Shown here in pieces: positions 47,339-57,089 of a DNA stretch of 64,000 bases. The position numbers and the translations under genes are program-made. The notes under the pieces were generated by a model. That model had not been told where the DNA came from and did not search any database. It was given only the letters and a program-made list of their open reading frames with translations. Position 1 is the first letter of the stretch; each line of letters begins with the position of its first letter. Source of the DNA: Paracoccus sediminis (GTDB lineage Bacteria > Pseudomonadota > Alphaproteobacteria > Rhodobacterales > Rhodobacteraceae); contig NZ_FZNM01000004.1 of NCBI RefSeq assembly GCF_900188295.1, forward strand, positions 124,001-188,000, read 5' to 3'.

Positions 47339-48453
47339 CACGGCGCAGCCCGGCGGGCTTCGATCAGGTGTGCCCCGGTCCGGGCTGGGACGCCCTGCCG
47401 CTGCCTGCGCTGGTGCTGGACGAGAAAGGCCGGGTTGCCGCGATGAACGACGCGGCCGAGGTGTGGCTGAACATCTCGCGCAATTCCACCCTGGGGCGGA
47501 CCCTGGACGGCGACGAGATGGGCACCCGCCTGCGCATCCTGCCGCCGCTGTCGCCGCTGATCGACCGCGTGATCGCCACCGACGAGGCGCTGTATCAGCC
47601 CAATGTCCGGTTCGAGATCGGCGACCGCGTGGGCGGACATCAGGAACGCCGCGCCCTGGTCCATGCCGGACCGGCCGGGCCGATCGGCGGCGCGATGACG
47701 CTGCTGCTGGTGCCCCTGGACGAGGCGGGCCTGCAATCGCAGAACCGCGCCGTGCGCACCGCCGCGCGCAGCGCCATCGGCATGGCCGAGATGCTGGCCC
47801 ACGAAATCAAGAACCCCCTGGCGGGCATTCGCGGCGCCGCGCAGCTGATCGGCATGAACGCCTCTGCCGACGATCGCGAGATGGCCGAGATGATCGTCAG
47901 CGAATCGAAACGCATCGTGTCGCTGCTGGAACAGGTGGAACGCTTCGGCGACACCTCGGCCCCGAACCTGCGGCCGGTCAATGTTCACGACGTGCTGGAA
48001 AAGGTCCGCCGGTCCGCCGCCGTGGGCTTTGCCAAGAAGATCGGCATCGTCGCGGAATACGACCCGTCCCTGCCGGATGCCCTGGCCGATGCCGACCAGT
48101 TCACGCAGGTCTGCCTGAACCTGGTCAAGAACGCGGCCGAGGCGTTGAAGGACACCGACCATCCCACCATCCGGCTGCGCAGCTTTTACGACCACACCTT
48201 GCGCCTGCCCCCGGACGAATCCGATCCATCCGGCCGCCCGCTGCCCTTGCAGATCGAGATCGAGGACAACGGTCCCGGCCTGCCCCCCGTCATCGCCGAC
48301 CAGATCTTTGAACCCTTCGTGTCGGGGCGCGAGAACGGCACCGGGCTGGGTCTGGCCTTGGTCAGCAAGATCATCACCGACCACGGCGCGCTGATCCGCG
48401 TGGATTCGCGCCCCGGCCGCACCGTTTTCCGCATATCATTGCCCAAGGCATAA
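47335..48453 (+). CDS. ntrB: nitrogen-regulation sensor kinase NtrB
   Basis: The protein is 372 aa and soluble. A PAS-like N-terminus (LVLDEKGRVAAMNDAAEV) is followed by the H-box MLAHEIKNPLAGIRGAA and ATPase boxes EDNGPGLPPV and GTGLGLALV. It phosphorylates or dephosphorylates NtrC according to PII signals. It lies 11 bases before ntrC. Confidence 0.95.
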   Translation: MTRRSPAGFDQVCPGPGWDALPLPALVLDEKGRVAAMNDAAEVWLNISRNSTLGRTLDGDEMGTRLRILPPLSPLIDRVIATDEALYQPNVRFEIGDRVGGHQERRALVHAGPAGPIGGAMTLLLVPLDEAGLQSQNRAVRTAARSAIGMAEMLAHEIKNPLAGIRGAAQLIGMNASADDREMAEMIVSESKRIVSLLEQVERFGDTSAPNLRPVNVHDVLEKVRRSAAVGFAKKIGIVAEYDPSLPDALADADQFTQVCLNLVKNAAEALKDTDHPTIRLRSFYDHTLRLPPDESDPSGRPLPLQIEIEDNGPGLPPVIADQIFEPFVSGRENGTGLGLALVSKIITDHGALIRVDSRPGRTVFRISLPKA

Positions 48454-48464
48454 GGACCCGCGCC

Positions 48465-49922
48465 ATGGACGGAACCGTTCTGATCGCCGACGACGACCGC
48501 ACCATCCGCACGGTGCTGACCCAGGCGCTGACCCGCGCAGGCTGCCGCGTCCATGCCACCGGCAGTCTGGCGCAACTGTCGAAATGGGTCGAGGAAGGGC
48601 GCGGCGATCTGGTCATCACCGACGTGATGATGCCCGACGGCAACGGGATCGACCGGATCCCCGCCATCCGCGAGGCGCGGCCCGACCTGCCGGTCATCGT
48701 GATTTCCGCCCAGAACACCATCGTCACCGCCATCCGCGCGACCGAAGCCGAAGCATTTGAATACTTGCCCAAGCCCTTCGACCTGCCCGACCTGATGACC
48801 AAGGCGAACCAGGCCCTGTCGCGCCGCCCGCGCAGGTCCGACCCGTTGCCCGATGCCATCCCGGCGCCGCGCCCCGCCGCCGATCCGGCCATGCCGCTGA
48901 TCGGCCACGCGCCCGCCATGCAGGCGCTGTTCCGCATGGTGGCCCGCGTCCTGAACGCCGACCTGCCCGTGCTGATCGCGGGCGAACCGGGTGTGGGCAA
49001 GACCACCATCGCCCGGTCGTTCCACGACCTGTCGGACCGGCGCGATCAGGGGCTTGCCGTCCTTACCTCGGCCGACGCGGCCGAAGATTCCATTGCCCGC
49101 GCCGCCGACAAGGCGCGTGGCGGCACGGTCGTCATCGAAAACCCGGCCGGCTTCGAGCCGGCTGCCCAAGCGCGTCTTATCGGTCTGATCGAGGCCTTGG
49201 AAAGCGGTCCCGACCGCGCCACGGCGCCGCGCATCGTGGCGACCACCGGCCCGGATCCCCAGGCGGACGTGGCTTCGGGGCGGCTGCGGTCGGACCTGTA
49301 TTATCGGCTGGCAGGCGTGACGGTGACGGTGCCGCCGCTGCGCGCGCGGGTCGATGACATCCTGCCGCTGGCCGGTCATCTGCTGGCGCGCGCCGCGGCC
49401 CAAGGGTTGCCCGACCGCACGCTGGGTGACGACGCCGCAGGGGTGCTGCGCGTGCATGCCTTTCCCGGCAACGTGCGCGAACTGGAAAACATGATGCGCC
49501 GCCTGGCCCTGACCGCCAGCGGCGCCACCATCACCGCGTCCGAGATGCGCGAGGCCCTGAACCAGCAGGGCATCGCCCGCCCGGCCCCGATTCCCATGGC
49601 GCCCAGTGCCTTCGCACAGCCTGCAAGCGAAGGCCTCGTCTCGCCCGGCTATCAGCTTGGCACCGGCAACGGCCCCCTCTCGGACTCGGTCGAGGCGCAT
49701 CTGCAACGGTATTTCGACCTGCATGGCGACAGCCTGCCGCCCCCCGGTCTTTATGACCGCATCCTGCAGGAAATCGAACGGCCGCTGTTGCAGGTGGCCC
49801 TGGATGCCACGGGCGGAAACCAGCTGAGATGTGCCGACCTGCTGGGAATAAACCGCAATACGCTGCGCAAGAAACTGACCGAGCTGAATATCGAGGTGAC
49901 ACGCCGCCGCAAACTGATGTAA
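48465..49922 (+). CDS. ntrC: nitrogen response regulator NtrC, non-sigma-54 variant
   Basis: The protein is 485 aa. The receiver domain has its phospho-Asp at D53 (VITDVMMPDG), and Walker A is GEPGVGKT at 173-180. The sigma-54 contact loop GAFTGA is absent, the segment after Walker A is short, and Walker B is degenerate (GGTVVIENPAGF). The Arg-finger region RSDLYYRLAGV is kept. The C-terminal Fis-type DNA-binding helix is ADLLGINRNTLRKKL. Rhodobacter capsulatus NtrC likewise lacks GAFTGA and activates through sigma-70, so the same is expected here. Confidence 0.93.
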   Translation: MDGTVLIADDDRTIRTVLTQALTRAGCRVHATGSLAQLSKWVEEGRGDLVITDVMMPDGNGIDRIPAIREARPDLPVIVISAQNTIVTAIRATEAEAFEYLPKPFDLPDLMTKANQALSRRPRRSDPLPDAIPAPRPAADPAMPLIGHAPAMQALFRMVARVLNADLPVLIAGEPGVGKTTIARSFHDLSDRRDQGLAVLTSADAAEDSIARAADKARGGTVVIENPAGFEPAAQARLIGLIEALESGPDRATAPRIVATTGPDPQADVASGRLRSDLYYRLAGVTVTVPPLRARVDDILPLAGHLLARAAAQGLPDRTLGDDAAGVLRVHAFPGNVRELENMMRRLALTASGATITASEMREALNQQGIARPAPIPMAPSAFAQPASEGLVSPGYQLGTGNGPLSDSVEAHLQRYFDLHGDSLPPPGLYDRILQEIERPLLQVALDATGGNQLRCADLLGINRNTLRKKLTELNIEVTRRRKLM

Positions 49923-49935
49923 AACCGCCACAGGG

Positions 49936-49960
49936 GCAGCGCCATCCGTATCGGCGCTGC
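49936..49960 (+). other. hairpin between ntrC and ntrY
   Basis: Eight-base perfect arms GCAGCGCC and GGCGCTGC enclose a 9-base loop. No T-run follows. It may reduce read-through into ntrYX or protect the ntrBC transcript. Confidence 0.5.
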
Positions 49961-49994
49961 AACAGAAAGCCGCGTCAGACGGCAAGTGGGGGCT

Positions 49995-52259
49995 ATGGCG
50001 GGCACCGCATCAGGGCTGAGCTGGGACAGGCTGGCACAAATCAGACTGCCGCGCCACTGGCGGGGGGGCGTGGCCATGGCCGTCCTGGTCGCGGGCATCC
50101 TGCTGGCGGGCGCGACGCTGACCGTGCTGGGGCCATTCGCCCAAGGCGCGGAAAGCCGGATGCTGCGGCTGATCCTGCTGCTGGATCTGGCCTATCTGAT
50201 CGTCCTGATCGGGTTCATCGTGCTGCGCATGGCCCGGCTTATCACCTCGCGCCGCAGGACTGCCGCCGGATCGCGGCTGCATGCGCGCCTGGTTCTGATC
50301 TTTGCCGGGCTGGCTCTGGTGCCGACGGTGCTGGTCGCGCTGTTTGCCGGGTTTCTGGTCAACATCGGGCTTGAAGGGTGGTTTTCGGGCCGCGTCCAGC
50401 AGGTCGTCACCACATCGCAGGCAGCGGCCGAGGCGTATCAGGACGAGCACCGGCGCGACCTGACCGAGGATGCCACCGCACTGGCGGGCGTCCTGACCCA
50501 GGCGGGCCGCGCCAATCCCATGATCGAAGACGGCGAATTGCGGCTGTTGCTGGGGCAGGGCCAGGCGCTGATCCAGCGGGGGCTGCGCGAAGCCTATGTC
50601 ATCAACGGCGCAGGAGAAATCCGCGCGCGGGGCGAACGGTCCTATCTGTTCTGGTACGAGGCCCCGACCAGCGCCGACCTGGACCGCGCGCGATCGGGCA
50701 GCGTCGTCTTGATCCAGGATTGGCAGAACAACGAATTTCGCGCCCTGGTGGCCCTTCCGCCGCTGGCCGACCGATATCTGTACGTGACCCGCGATGTGGA
50801 CGGCAGCCTGCTGGGACTGCTGGACGACACCCGCGCCACCGTCGGCAGCTATCGTCAACTGGAACAAACCCGCAGCCAGGTGCTGTTCGAATTCTCGCTG
50901 GTATATCTGGCCTTTGCGCTGCTGCTGGTCGCGGCCGCCGTGCTTTTGGGGCTGTGGTTCGCCAGCCGCCTGTCCCGCCCGATCGGCCTGCTGGCCCATG
51001 CCAGCGAACAGGTAGGCCACGGCAACCTGGACATCCAGGTGCCCGAACCCGACACCGGCGACGAAATCCAGACCTTGGGACAATCCTTCAACCGCATGAC
51101 CCGGCAGCTCAAGGCGCAGCGCGACGAACTGATCGACAGCTATCGCACAAGCGACGAACAGCGGCGGCTGTTCGACAACGTGCTGTCTTCGGTCACGTCA
51201 GGCGTGATCGGGCTGGATGCGGCGGGGGAAATCGACTTCGTCAACCGCTCGGCCAGCCGCCTGCTGGGGCTGGACCCCAAGCGCGAAATCGATGCCCTCC
51301 TGTCCGAGGCCGTGCCCGAATTTGCGCCCCTGTTCGACCGGCTGTCCGCGTCGGTCGCCGAAACCGTGCAGGACGAGGTGCGCCTGATGCGCGAAGGCCG
51401 CGTCGAAAGCCTGCTGGTGCGCATGGCGGTGCGGCGCGGCACGGACGGCGACCTGGAAGGCTATGTGGTGGCCTTCGACGACGTGACCGAGCTTGTGACC
51501 GCGCAACGCATGGCCGCCTGGGGCGACGTGGCCCGGCGTGTCGCGCACGAGATCAAGAATCCGCTGACGCCGATCCAGCTGTCGGCCGAACGCCTGCGCC
51601 GCAAGTTCGGCAGGCTGGCCAGCGCGGAAGACAAGGCGTCGCTGGACCAGTACACGGATGTCATCATCCGCCAGACGGGCGACCTGCGCCGGATCGTGGA
51701 CGAATTCAGCCGCTTTGCCCGGATGCCCGAACCCGACCGCGCCGAGATCGACCTGGCCGCCCTGCTGCGAGAGGTGGCGCTGTTGCAGCAGGATGCGCTG
51801 AAAGGCGCGCTGCACACCCGGATCCCCGATGGGCCGGTGATCGTCGATTGCGACGCTGGGATGCTGCGGCAAGCCTTCACGAACCTATTGAAGAACGCAG
51901 GCGAAGCCGTTGAGGAGAAATCGGAAAACCCGCCTGTTGGCTGGGTGCCCCGCATCGTTGTGGACATGCGTTCCGACCACGACGCGGTAACGGTCCGCAT
52001 CGCCGACAACGGCCCCGGCCTGCCCGCCGACCGATCGCGGCTGTTCGAACCCTATGTGACCATGAAATCCGGGGGCACCGGCCTGGGCCTGCCCATCGTC
52101 AAGAAGATCGTCGAGGAGCACGGCGGAAGCCTGTCCCTGTCGGACGGGCCGGACGGCCAAGGCGCGATGGCCGAAATCAGACTGCCGCGGGAACGCCATC
52201 CCGTGCGCGGCGCGCAACGAAAAACCAAAACAAAAGAAGATGAGGCAGCACCGACATGA
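49995..52259 (+). CDS. ntrY: membrane-bound sensor kinase NtrY
   Basis: The protein is 754 aa from ATG 49995; a GTG at 49986 is an alternative. Three membrane segments occur in the first 120 residues and another near 300, enclosing a periplasmic sensing region. HAMP (GLWFASRLSRPIGLLAHASE), a PAS domain (VIGLDAAGEIDFVNRSASRL), H-box ARRVAHEIKNPLTPIQLS and ATPase boxes (ADNGPGLPAD, GGTGLGLPIV) follow. It signals to NtrX. The stop overlaps ntrX by ATGA. Confidence 0.93.
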   Translation: MAGTASGLSWDRLAQIRLPRHWRGGVAMAVLVAGILLAGATLTVLGPFAQGAESRMLRLILLLDLAYLIVLIGFIVLRMARLITSRRRTAAGSRLHARLVLIFAGLALVPTVLVALFAGFLVNIGLEGWFSGRVQQVVTTSQAAAEAYQDEHRRDLTEDATALAGVLTQAGRANPMIEDGELRLLLGQGQALIQRGLREAYVINGAGEIRARGERSYLFWYEAPTSADLDRARSGSVVLIQDWQNNEFRALVALPPLADRYLYVTRDVDGSLLGLLDDTRATVGSYRQLEQTRSQVLFEFSLVYLAFALLLVAAAVLLGLWFASRLSRPIGLLAHASEQVGHGNLDIQVPEPDTGDEIQTLGQSFNRMTRQLKAQRDELIDSYRTSDEQRRLFDNVLSSVTSGVIGLDAAGEIDFVNRSASRLLGLDPKREIDALLSEAVPEFAPLFDRLSASVAETVQDEVRLMREGRVESLLVRMAVRRGTDGDLEGYVVAFDDVTELVTAQRMAAWGDVARRVAHEIKNPLTPIQLSAERLRRKFGRLASAEDKASLDQYTDVIIRQTGDLRRIVDEFSRFARMPEPDRAEIDLAALLREVALLQQDALKGALHTRIPDGPVIVDCDAGMLRQAFTNLLKNAGEAVEEKSENPPVGWVPRIVVDMRSDHDAVTVRIADNGPGLPADRSRLFEPYVTMKSGGTGLGLPIVKKIVEEHGGSLSLSDGPDGQGAMAEIRLPRERHPVRGAQRKTKTKEDEAAPT

Positions 52260-53647
52260 GCGATATCCTGATCGTTGACGACGAACGCGATATCCGCGAA
52301 CTGGTCGCGGACATCCTGAAGGACGAAGGGTTCGAGACGCGCCTTGCCGCGAACTCGGACGAGGCGCTGGGGGCGCTGAACCAGCATCCGCCCGCCCTGA
52401 TGATCCTGGACATCTGGCTGAAGGACAGCCGGATGGACGGCATCGACATCCTGAAGCAGGTGAAGCGCAACAACCCCGACGTCCCGGTCATCATCATCTC
52501 CGGGCACGGCAACATCGAGATCGCGGTGGCCGCGATCAAGCAGGGCGCCTATGATTTCATCGAAAAGCCCTTCAACATCGACCAACTGATGGTGGTCGTG
52601 AACCGGGCCATGGAAACCAGCCGCCTGCGCCGCGAAAACAGCACCCTGCGCCGGGGCGGCGACCGCGCGGCGGACATGCTGGGCCATTCGCTGGCCTTCA
52701 AGCGGTTGCGCGACAGCCTGGACAAGGTCGCCAAGTCCAACGGCCGCGTCATGCTGGCGGGGGAACCGGGAACCGGCAAGGAAATGGCCGCCCGGTATAT
52801 CCATGCCCACAGCCCGCGCGCATCCGCGCCCTTCGTCACCGTGCCCTGCGCCACCATCGAACCCGAACGGATGGAGGAGGTTCTGTTCGGCCGCGAATCC
52901 GCCGAACGGGGGATCGAGCCGGGATTGCTGGAACAAGCCCATGGCGGCGTCATCTATTTCGACGAGGTGGGGGACATGCCATTGGGAACCCAGCCGAAAA
53001 TCCTGCGCGTCCTGACCGAACAGCAGTTCGTGCGGGCCGGGGGCGCCGACCGGGTGCGGGTCGATCTGCGGGTCATATCCTCGACCAACCGCGACCTGCC
53101 TGGGGAAATCGCGGCGGGCCGGTTCCGGCAGGAACTCTATGACCGGCTGAACGTGGTGCCGGTCGCCGTGCCGTCGCTGATCGAACGGCGCGACGACATC
53201 GCGGTGCTGGGGCGCCATTTCATCGATCATTTTCACCGCACCCAAGGCCTTGCCCCCCGCGATCTGCCGGACGATACCGTGGCGGCGCTGCAATCGATGC
53301 GCTGGCCCGGCAACATCCGCCAGCTGCGCAACGTGATCGAACGCGTGCTGATCCTGGCCGAGGGGGCCGGCCCCATCCATCCGGCCGAACTGGAACCCCA
53401 GGGCGCAACCCCCGACAACAGCGACGCGCTGAGCCTTGGCCCGCAGATCACTGCCATGGCCCTGCGCGAAGCGCGCGAGATGTTCGAGCGCGAATATCTG
53501 GTCGCCCAGATCAACCGTTTCGGCGGCAACATCAGCCGCACCGCGCAGTTCGTCGGCATGGAGCGCAGCGCCCTGCACCGCAAGCTGAAATCGCTGGGCG
53601 TCGTCGGCGGGATGCGCCCCGAGGACGAATTGCTGATGGGCAAATAG
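52256..53647 (+). CDS. ntrX: response regulator NtrX, lacking GAFTGA
   Basis: The protein is 463 aa. Receiver phospho-Asp D52 (MILDIWLKD), Walker A GEPGTGKE at 169-176, intact Walker B GVIYFDEVGDM, and a C-terminal helix-turn-helix (NISRTAQFVGMERSALHRKL). The GAFTGA loop expected between the Walker motifs is replaced by RESAERGIEPG, so sigma-54 activation is unlikely. Known roles in relatives include nitrogen and redox-linked respiratory control. Confidence 0.93.
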   Translation: MSDILIVDDERDIRELVADILKDEGFETRLAANSDEALGALNQHPPALMILDIWLKDSRMDGIDILKQVKRNNPDVPVIIISGHGNIEIAVAAIKQGAYDFIEKPFNIDQLMVVVNRAMETSRLRRENSTLRRGGDRAADMLGHSLAFKRLRDSLDKVAKSNGRVMLAGEPGTGKEMAARYIHAHSPRASAPFVTVPCATIEPERMEEVLFGRESAERGIEPGLLEQAHGGVIYFDEVGDMPLGTQPKILRVLTEQQFVRAGGADRVRVDLRVISSTNRDLPGEIAAGRFRQELYDRLNVVPVAVPSLIERRDDIAVLGRHFIDHFHRTQGLAPRDLPDDTVAALQSMRWPGNIRQLRNVIERVLILAEGAGPIHPAELEPQGATPDNSDALSLGPQITAMALREAREMFEREYLVAQINRFGGNISRTAQFVGMERSALHRKLKSLGVVGGMRPEDELLMGK

Positions 53648-53758
53648 GCCCGGCCCGGCGCCCGGCCCCCCGCCCGCCGTGCAGGACGGTTGCGCCATCC
53701 TTGCCGGCGGCATAGGCAAGGGGGCGGCGCGGTCGGCGTCTGCGGCAGGGGGACGGCC

Positions 53759-55135
53759 ATGAAGATCATCATCTGCGGCGCGGGTCAGGTCGGCTGGCAG
53801 ATCGCCCGGCACCTGTCGGGCGAACGCAACGACATCACGGTCATCGACACCAACGCCGACCTGATCCGTCGCGCGACCGAGGCGCTGGACGTCCAGGGGG
53901 TCACCGGCTTTGCCAGCCATCCCGACGTGCTGAACAGCGCCGGGGCGCGCGACGCCGACCTTCTGATCGCCGCAACCCATTCGGACGAGGTGAACATGGT
54001 CACCTGCCAGGTGGCCCATTCGGTCTTTCAGGTGCCGCGCAAGATCGCGCGCCTGCGCAGCAGCGCCTATCTGGATGCGATCTATTCGGATTTCTACACC
54101 ACCTCTCACCTGCCCATCGACGTGGTCATCAGCCCGGAACGAGAGGTCGCGAACGCCGCGCTGCAACGGTTGTCGGCCCCGTCCACGTTCGATGTGGAAA
54201 CCTTCATGGGCGGCAAGGTCCAGCTTCTGGGCATCGTTCTGGAAGACGACTGTCCGGCGCTGAACACTCCCCTGCGGCAACTGAGCGAACTGTTTTCCAC
54301 CCTGCGCGCCATCGTCGTGGGGGTGCGCCGGCAGGGACGGCTGTTCGCGCCCGAACCGGGCGATCAGTTGTTCGCCCGCGACCAGATCTATGTCTTCAGC
54401 CACCGCGAGGATGTCGCCCGGACGCTGGAAATCTTTGGCAAGCCGCCATTGAAACAGGAACGGGTGGCGATCATCGGCGCGGGGAACGTGGGCCTTGCGG
54501 TGGCACAGGCGCTCGAGGCGCGGCCCGACCGCATCCGAACCAAGCTGATCGAACGCGACCGTGCCCGCGCCGAACATGCCGCCGACCGGCTGGAACGGAC
54601 CATCGTGCTGAACGGCGACGGCCTGTCCGCCGAACTGCTGGAGGAGGCGGCGGTGCCGTCGGCCGATGCCGTGCTGGCCGTGACGGACGACGACAAGACC
54701 AACATCCTGGCGTCCGTCCGCGCCAAGCAGGCGGGGGCCAAGCTGGCCATCGCGCTGATAAACGACCCGACGCTGGTGTCGCTGATGGATGCCCTGGACA
54801 TCGACGCCTATATCAATCCGCGCGCCACGACCGTATCGACGATCCTGCGCCATATCCGCCATGGCCGGGTGCGCGACATCTATTCCATCGGCGACGCCGA
54901 AGCCGAAGTGATCGAGGCGCAGGCCCTGTCCACCTCGCCCATATCGGGCCGGGCGATCCGTGACATCGAATTTCCCGAAGGCGTGCTGATCGGGGCCGTC
55001 CAAAAGGGCGACCGCATCGTCAGGCCCGCCCCGGACACCCGGATCGAGGAAGGCGACATCATCCTGATCTTCGCCCTGTCCAAGGATGTCCCCGAGGTCG
55101 AGCGCCTGTTGCAGGTCTCGATCGATTTTTTCTGA
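53759..55135 (+). CDS. trkA: Trk potassium system NAD-binding regulator
   Basis: The protein is 458 aa, with two RCK-N Rossmann halves (CGAGQVGWQIARHL and IIGAGNVGLAVAQAL), each followed by an RCK-C domain. It gates the TrkH channel in response to nucleotide. It follows ntrX by 111 bases and precedes trkH by 6 bases. Start ATG at 53759. Confidence 0.94.
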   Translation: MKIIICGAGQVGWQIARHLSGERNDITVIDTNADLIRRATEALDVQGVTGFASHPDVLNSAGARDADLLIAATHSDEVNMVTCQVAHSVFQVPRKIARLRSSAYLDAIYSDFYTTSHLPIDVVISPEREVANAALQRLSAPSTFDVETFMGGKVQLLGIVLEDDCPALNTPLRQLSELFSTLRAIVVGVRRQGRLFAPEPGDQLFARDQIYVFSHREDVARTLEIFGKPPLKQERVAIIGAGNVGLAVAQALEARPDRIRTKLIERDRARAEHAADRLERTIVLNGDGLSAELLEEAAVPSADAVLAVTDDDKTNILASVRAKQAGAKLAIALINDPTLVSLMDALDIDAYINPRATTVSTILRHIRHGRVRDIYSIGDAEAEVIEAQALSTSPISGRAIRDIEFPEGVLIGAVQKGDRIVRPAPDTRIEEGDIILIFALSKDVPEVERLLQVSIDFF

Positions 55136-55141
55136 TCCGCC

Positions 55142-56767
55142 ATGACCGTCTTTCTCCGCCTGCCGCTGTTTGTCCTGCTGGCCGCGATAACGGGGCTGTC
55201 GATGCTGGTGCCGGCGGCCTATGCCTCGGTCAACAACAACGACGAACTGGCGCGCAACTTCTTTTATTCTGGGCTGCTGGTGCTGGTCGGGGCGGGGATG
55301 ATCGGGCTGGCCACGTCGGCCGATCCGCGCCCTCCGCGCCCGCGCGACACGCTGCTGGCCATGCTGGCTGTGTTCGGGGGGATGCCGCTGGTCATGGCGC
55401 TGCCCTTTGCCGAAAGCATGCCCGACACGGGGCTGTTCAACGCTTGGTGGGAAATGACCTCGGCCCTGACCACCACGGGGGCATCGCTGTATTCGGCGGA
55501 TCTGCTGCCCATGCCGCTGCACCTGTGGCGCGCGATGGCGGGATGGATGGGGGGGTTCTTCATCCTGACCGCCGCGACCGCCATTCTGGCGCCCCTGCAT
55601 ATCGGCGGGTTCGAGATCATGGAACCGCCGTACGGCCACCGCGAATCCCATCCCGCCATGCCCCGTTCGGCCGGTCCCCTGGATGTCGGTCCGTATCTGT
55701 CGTCGGGCTTTCAGACGATCCTGTCCCATCCCCATTACCGGCTGATGCGGTCCGCTGCGGTCGTCTTTCCGCTTTATGCCGGATTGACGCTGGGTCTGTG
55801 GCTGATCCTGCTGCTGTTGGGCGATCCGGGGCTGATCGCGCTGTGCCGGTCGATGGGCACCTTGTCCACCAGCGGCATCTCTCCCGTGCTTGGATCGCCG
55901 GGCACCGGTTCCGGCCTGCCCGGAGAATTCGCGGTATTTCTGTTCCTGATCCCGGCCCTGTCGCGCCGCTTCTGGCCCGGCGGCGGGCAGTTGCGCGCGA
56001 CCGACAGGCTGCAAGACGATCCCGAACTGAAAATGGCCGCAGGTTTCGTGGCGGTTGTCGCGCTGTCGCTGTTCGCGCGGCATTTCCTGGGCGCGATCGA
56101 AGGCGAACAGGCGCCCGAAGGATCGCTGGAACTGCTGCACGATCTGCGCAATGGCCTGTCCGCGTTCTGGGGCGGGCTGTTCAACGGGCTAAGCTATCTG
56201 ACCACGACGGGCTGGTCCTCGATCGACTGGCAGGGCGCGCGGGCCTGGTCGGGCCTGACTTCGCCCGGACTGATCCTGGCCGGGCTGGCCATGATGGGCG
56301 GCGGGGTCGCCACGACGGCGGGCGGGGTCAAGCTGCTGCGGGTCCATGCCCTGGCGATGCACGGCCAGCGGGAAATGGAACGGATCATCCATCCCAATTC
56401 CATCGCCGGGGGCGGGCGCATCGCGCGCAGGCTGCGGCGCGAAGGCGCCTATCTGGCGTTTATCTTCTTCATGCTGTTCGCCACGTCCATCGCCGTGGTG
56501 GTGGCCCTTGTCTCGATCCAGCGGATCGAGATCGAGACGGCGACAATCCTGTCCATCGCCGCCCTGACCAACACCGGACCCCTTGCGGGCGCCATCCCGC
56601 TGACCCCCGCGTTCGAGGCGACCGCCGGCGTCGCGTCCGCCCCGTGGGAGGGATGGTCGGGCCTGCCGGTGTTCACCAAGACGGTCCTGGCCGGGGCGAT
56701 GATCGTGGGGCGCATGGAAACGCTGGCGGTCATTGCGCTCTTTTCGCCGCAGTTCTGGCGGCGCTGA
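55142..56767 (+). CDS. trkH: Trk potassium channel subunit
   Basis: The protein is 541 aa with about ten membrane segments. Selectivity-loop sequences recognised: TTTGASLYS, STSGISPV, TTTGWSSID and TNTGPLAG. It forms the K+-conducting dimer regulated by TrkA. It lies in the conserved ntrX-trkA-trkH-hfq order. Confidence 0.94.
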   Translation: MTVFLRLPLFVLLAAITGLSMLVPAAYASVNNNDELARNFFYSGLLVLVGAGMIGLATSADPRPPRPRDTLLAMLAVFGGMPLVMALPFAESMPDTGLFNAWWEMTSALTTTGASLYSADLLPMPLHLWRAMAGWMGGFFILTAATAILAPLHIGGFEIMEPPYGHRESHPAMPRSAGPLDVGPYLSSGFQTILSHPHYRLMRSAAVVFPLYAGLTLGLWLILLLLGDPGLIALCRSMGTLSTSGISPVLGSPGTGSGLPGEFAVFLFLIPALSRRFWPGGGQLRATDRLQDDPELKMAAGFVAVVALSLFARHFLGAIEGEQAPEGSLELLHDLRNGLSAFWGGLFNGLSYLTTTGWSSIDWQGARAWSGLTSPGLILAGLAMMGGGVATTAGGVKLLRVHALAMHGQREMERIIHPNSIAGGGRIARRLRREGAYLAFIFFMLFATSIAVVVALVSIQRIEIETATILSIAALTNTGPLAGAIPLTPAFEATAGVASAPWEGWSGLPVFTKTVLAGAMIVGRMETLAVIALFSPQFWRR

Positions 56768-56787
56768 CAGGCTGGACCCTGGGGCGC

Positions 56788-56816
56788 TTGCAAGGTTCGC
56801 ATCAACCGCTTAGATG
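56788..56816 (+). promoter_or_regulatory. candidate hfq promoter
   Basis: TTGCAA (56788-56793) and TAGATG (56811-56816) are separated by 17 bases. They lie about 40 bases before the hfq start. The -10 match is only partial. Confidence 0.4.
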
Positions 56817-56855
56817 TGATCCCCGACCTGGGACAGTTGAAAAACGGAAAAAATA

Positions 56856-57089
56856 ATGGCTGGCGACAAGCAGAACTTGCAGGACGCATTCCTTAATCAC
56901 GTCCGCAAGGCCAAGGTTCCCGTCACGATTTTCCTGATAAACGGCGTCAAGCTGCAAGGCGTCATCACCTGGTTCGACAATTTCTGCGTGCTGCTGCGCC
57001 GCGATGGCCAGTCGCAGCTTGTCTACAAGCATGCGATCAGCACCATCATGCCGGGCCAGCCCATTTCGCTGTACGAAGGCGAGGACTGA
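56856..57089 (+). CDS. hfq: RNA chaperone Hfq
   Basis: The protein is 77 aa. Sm1 region ([17 protein letters not shown]) and Sm2 (YKHAISTI) are intact. It binds small RNAs and mRNAs as a hexamer and has only a short C-terminal tail, as usual in Alphaproteobacteria. The stop codon is immediately followed by the TTG start of hflX. Confidence 0.96.
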   Translation: MAGDKQNLQDAFLNHVRKAKVPVTIFLINGVKLQGVITWFDNFCVLLRRDGQSQLVYKHAISTIMPGQPISLYEGED

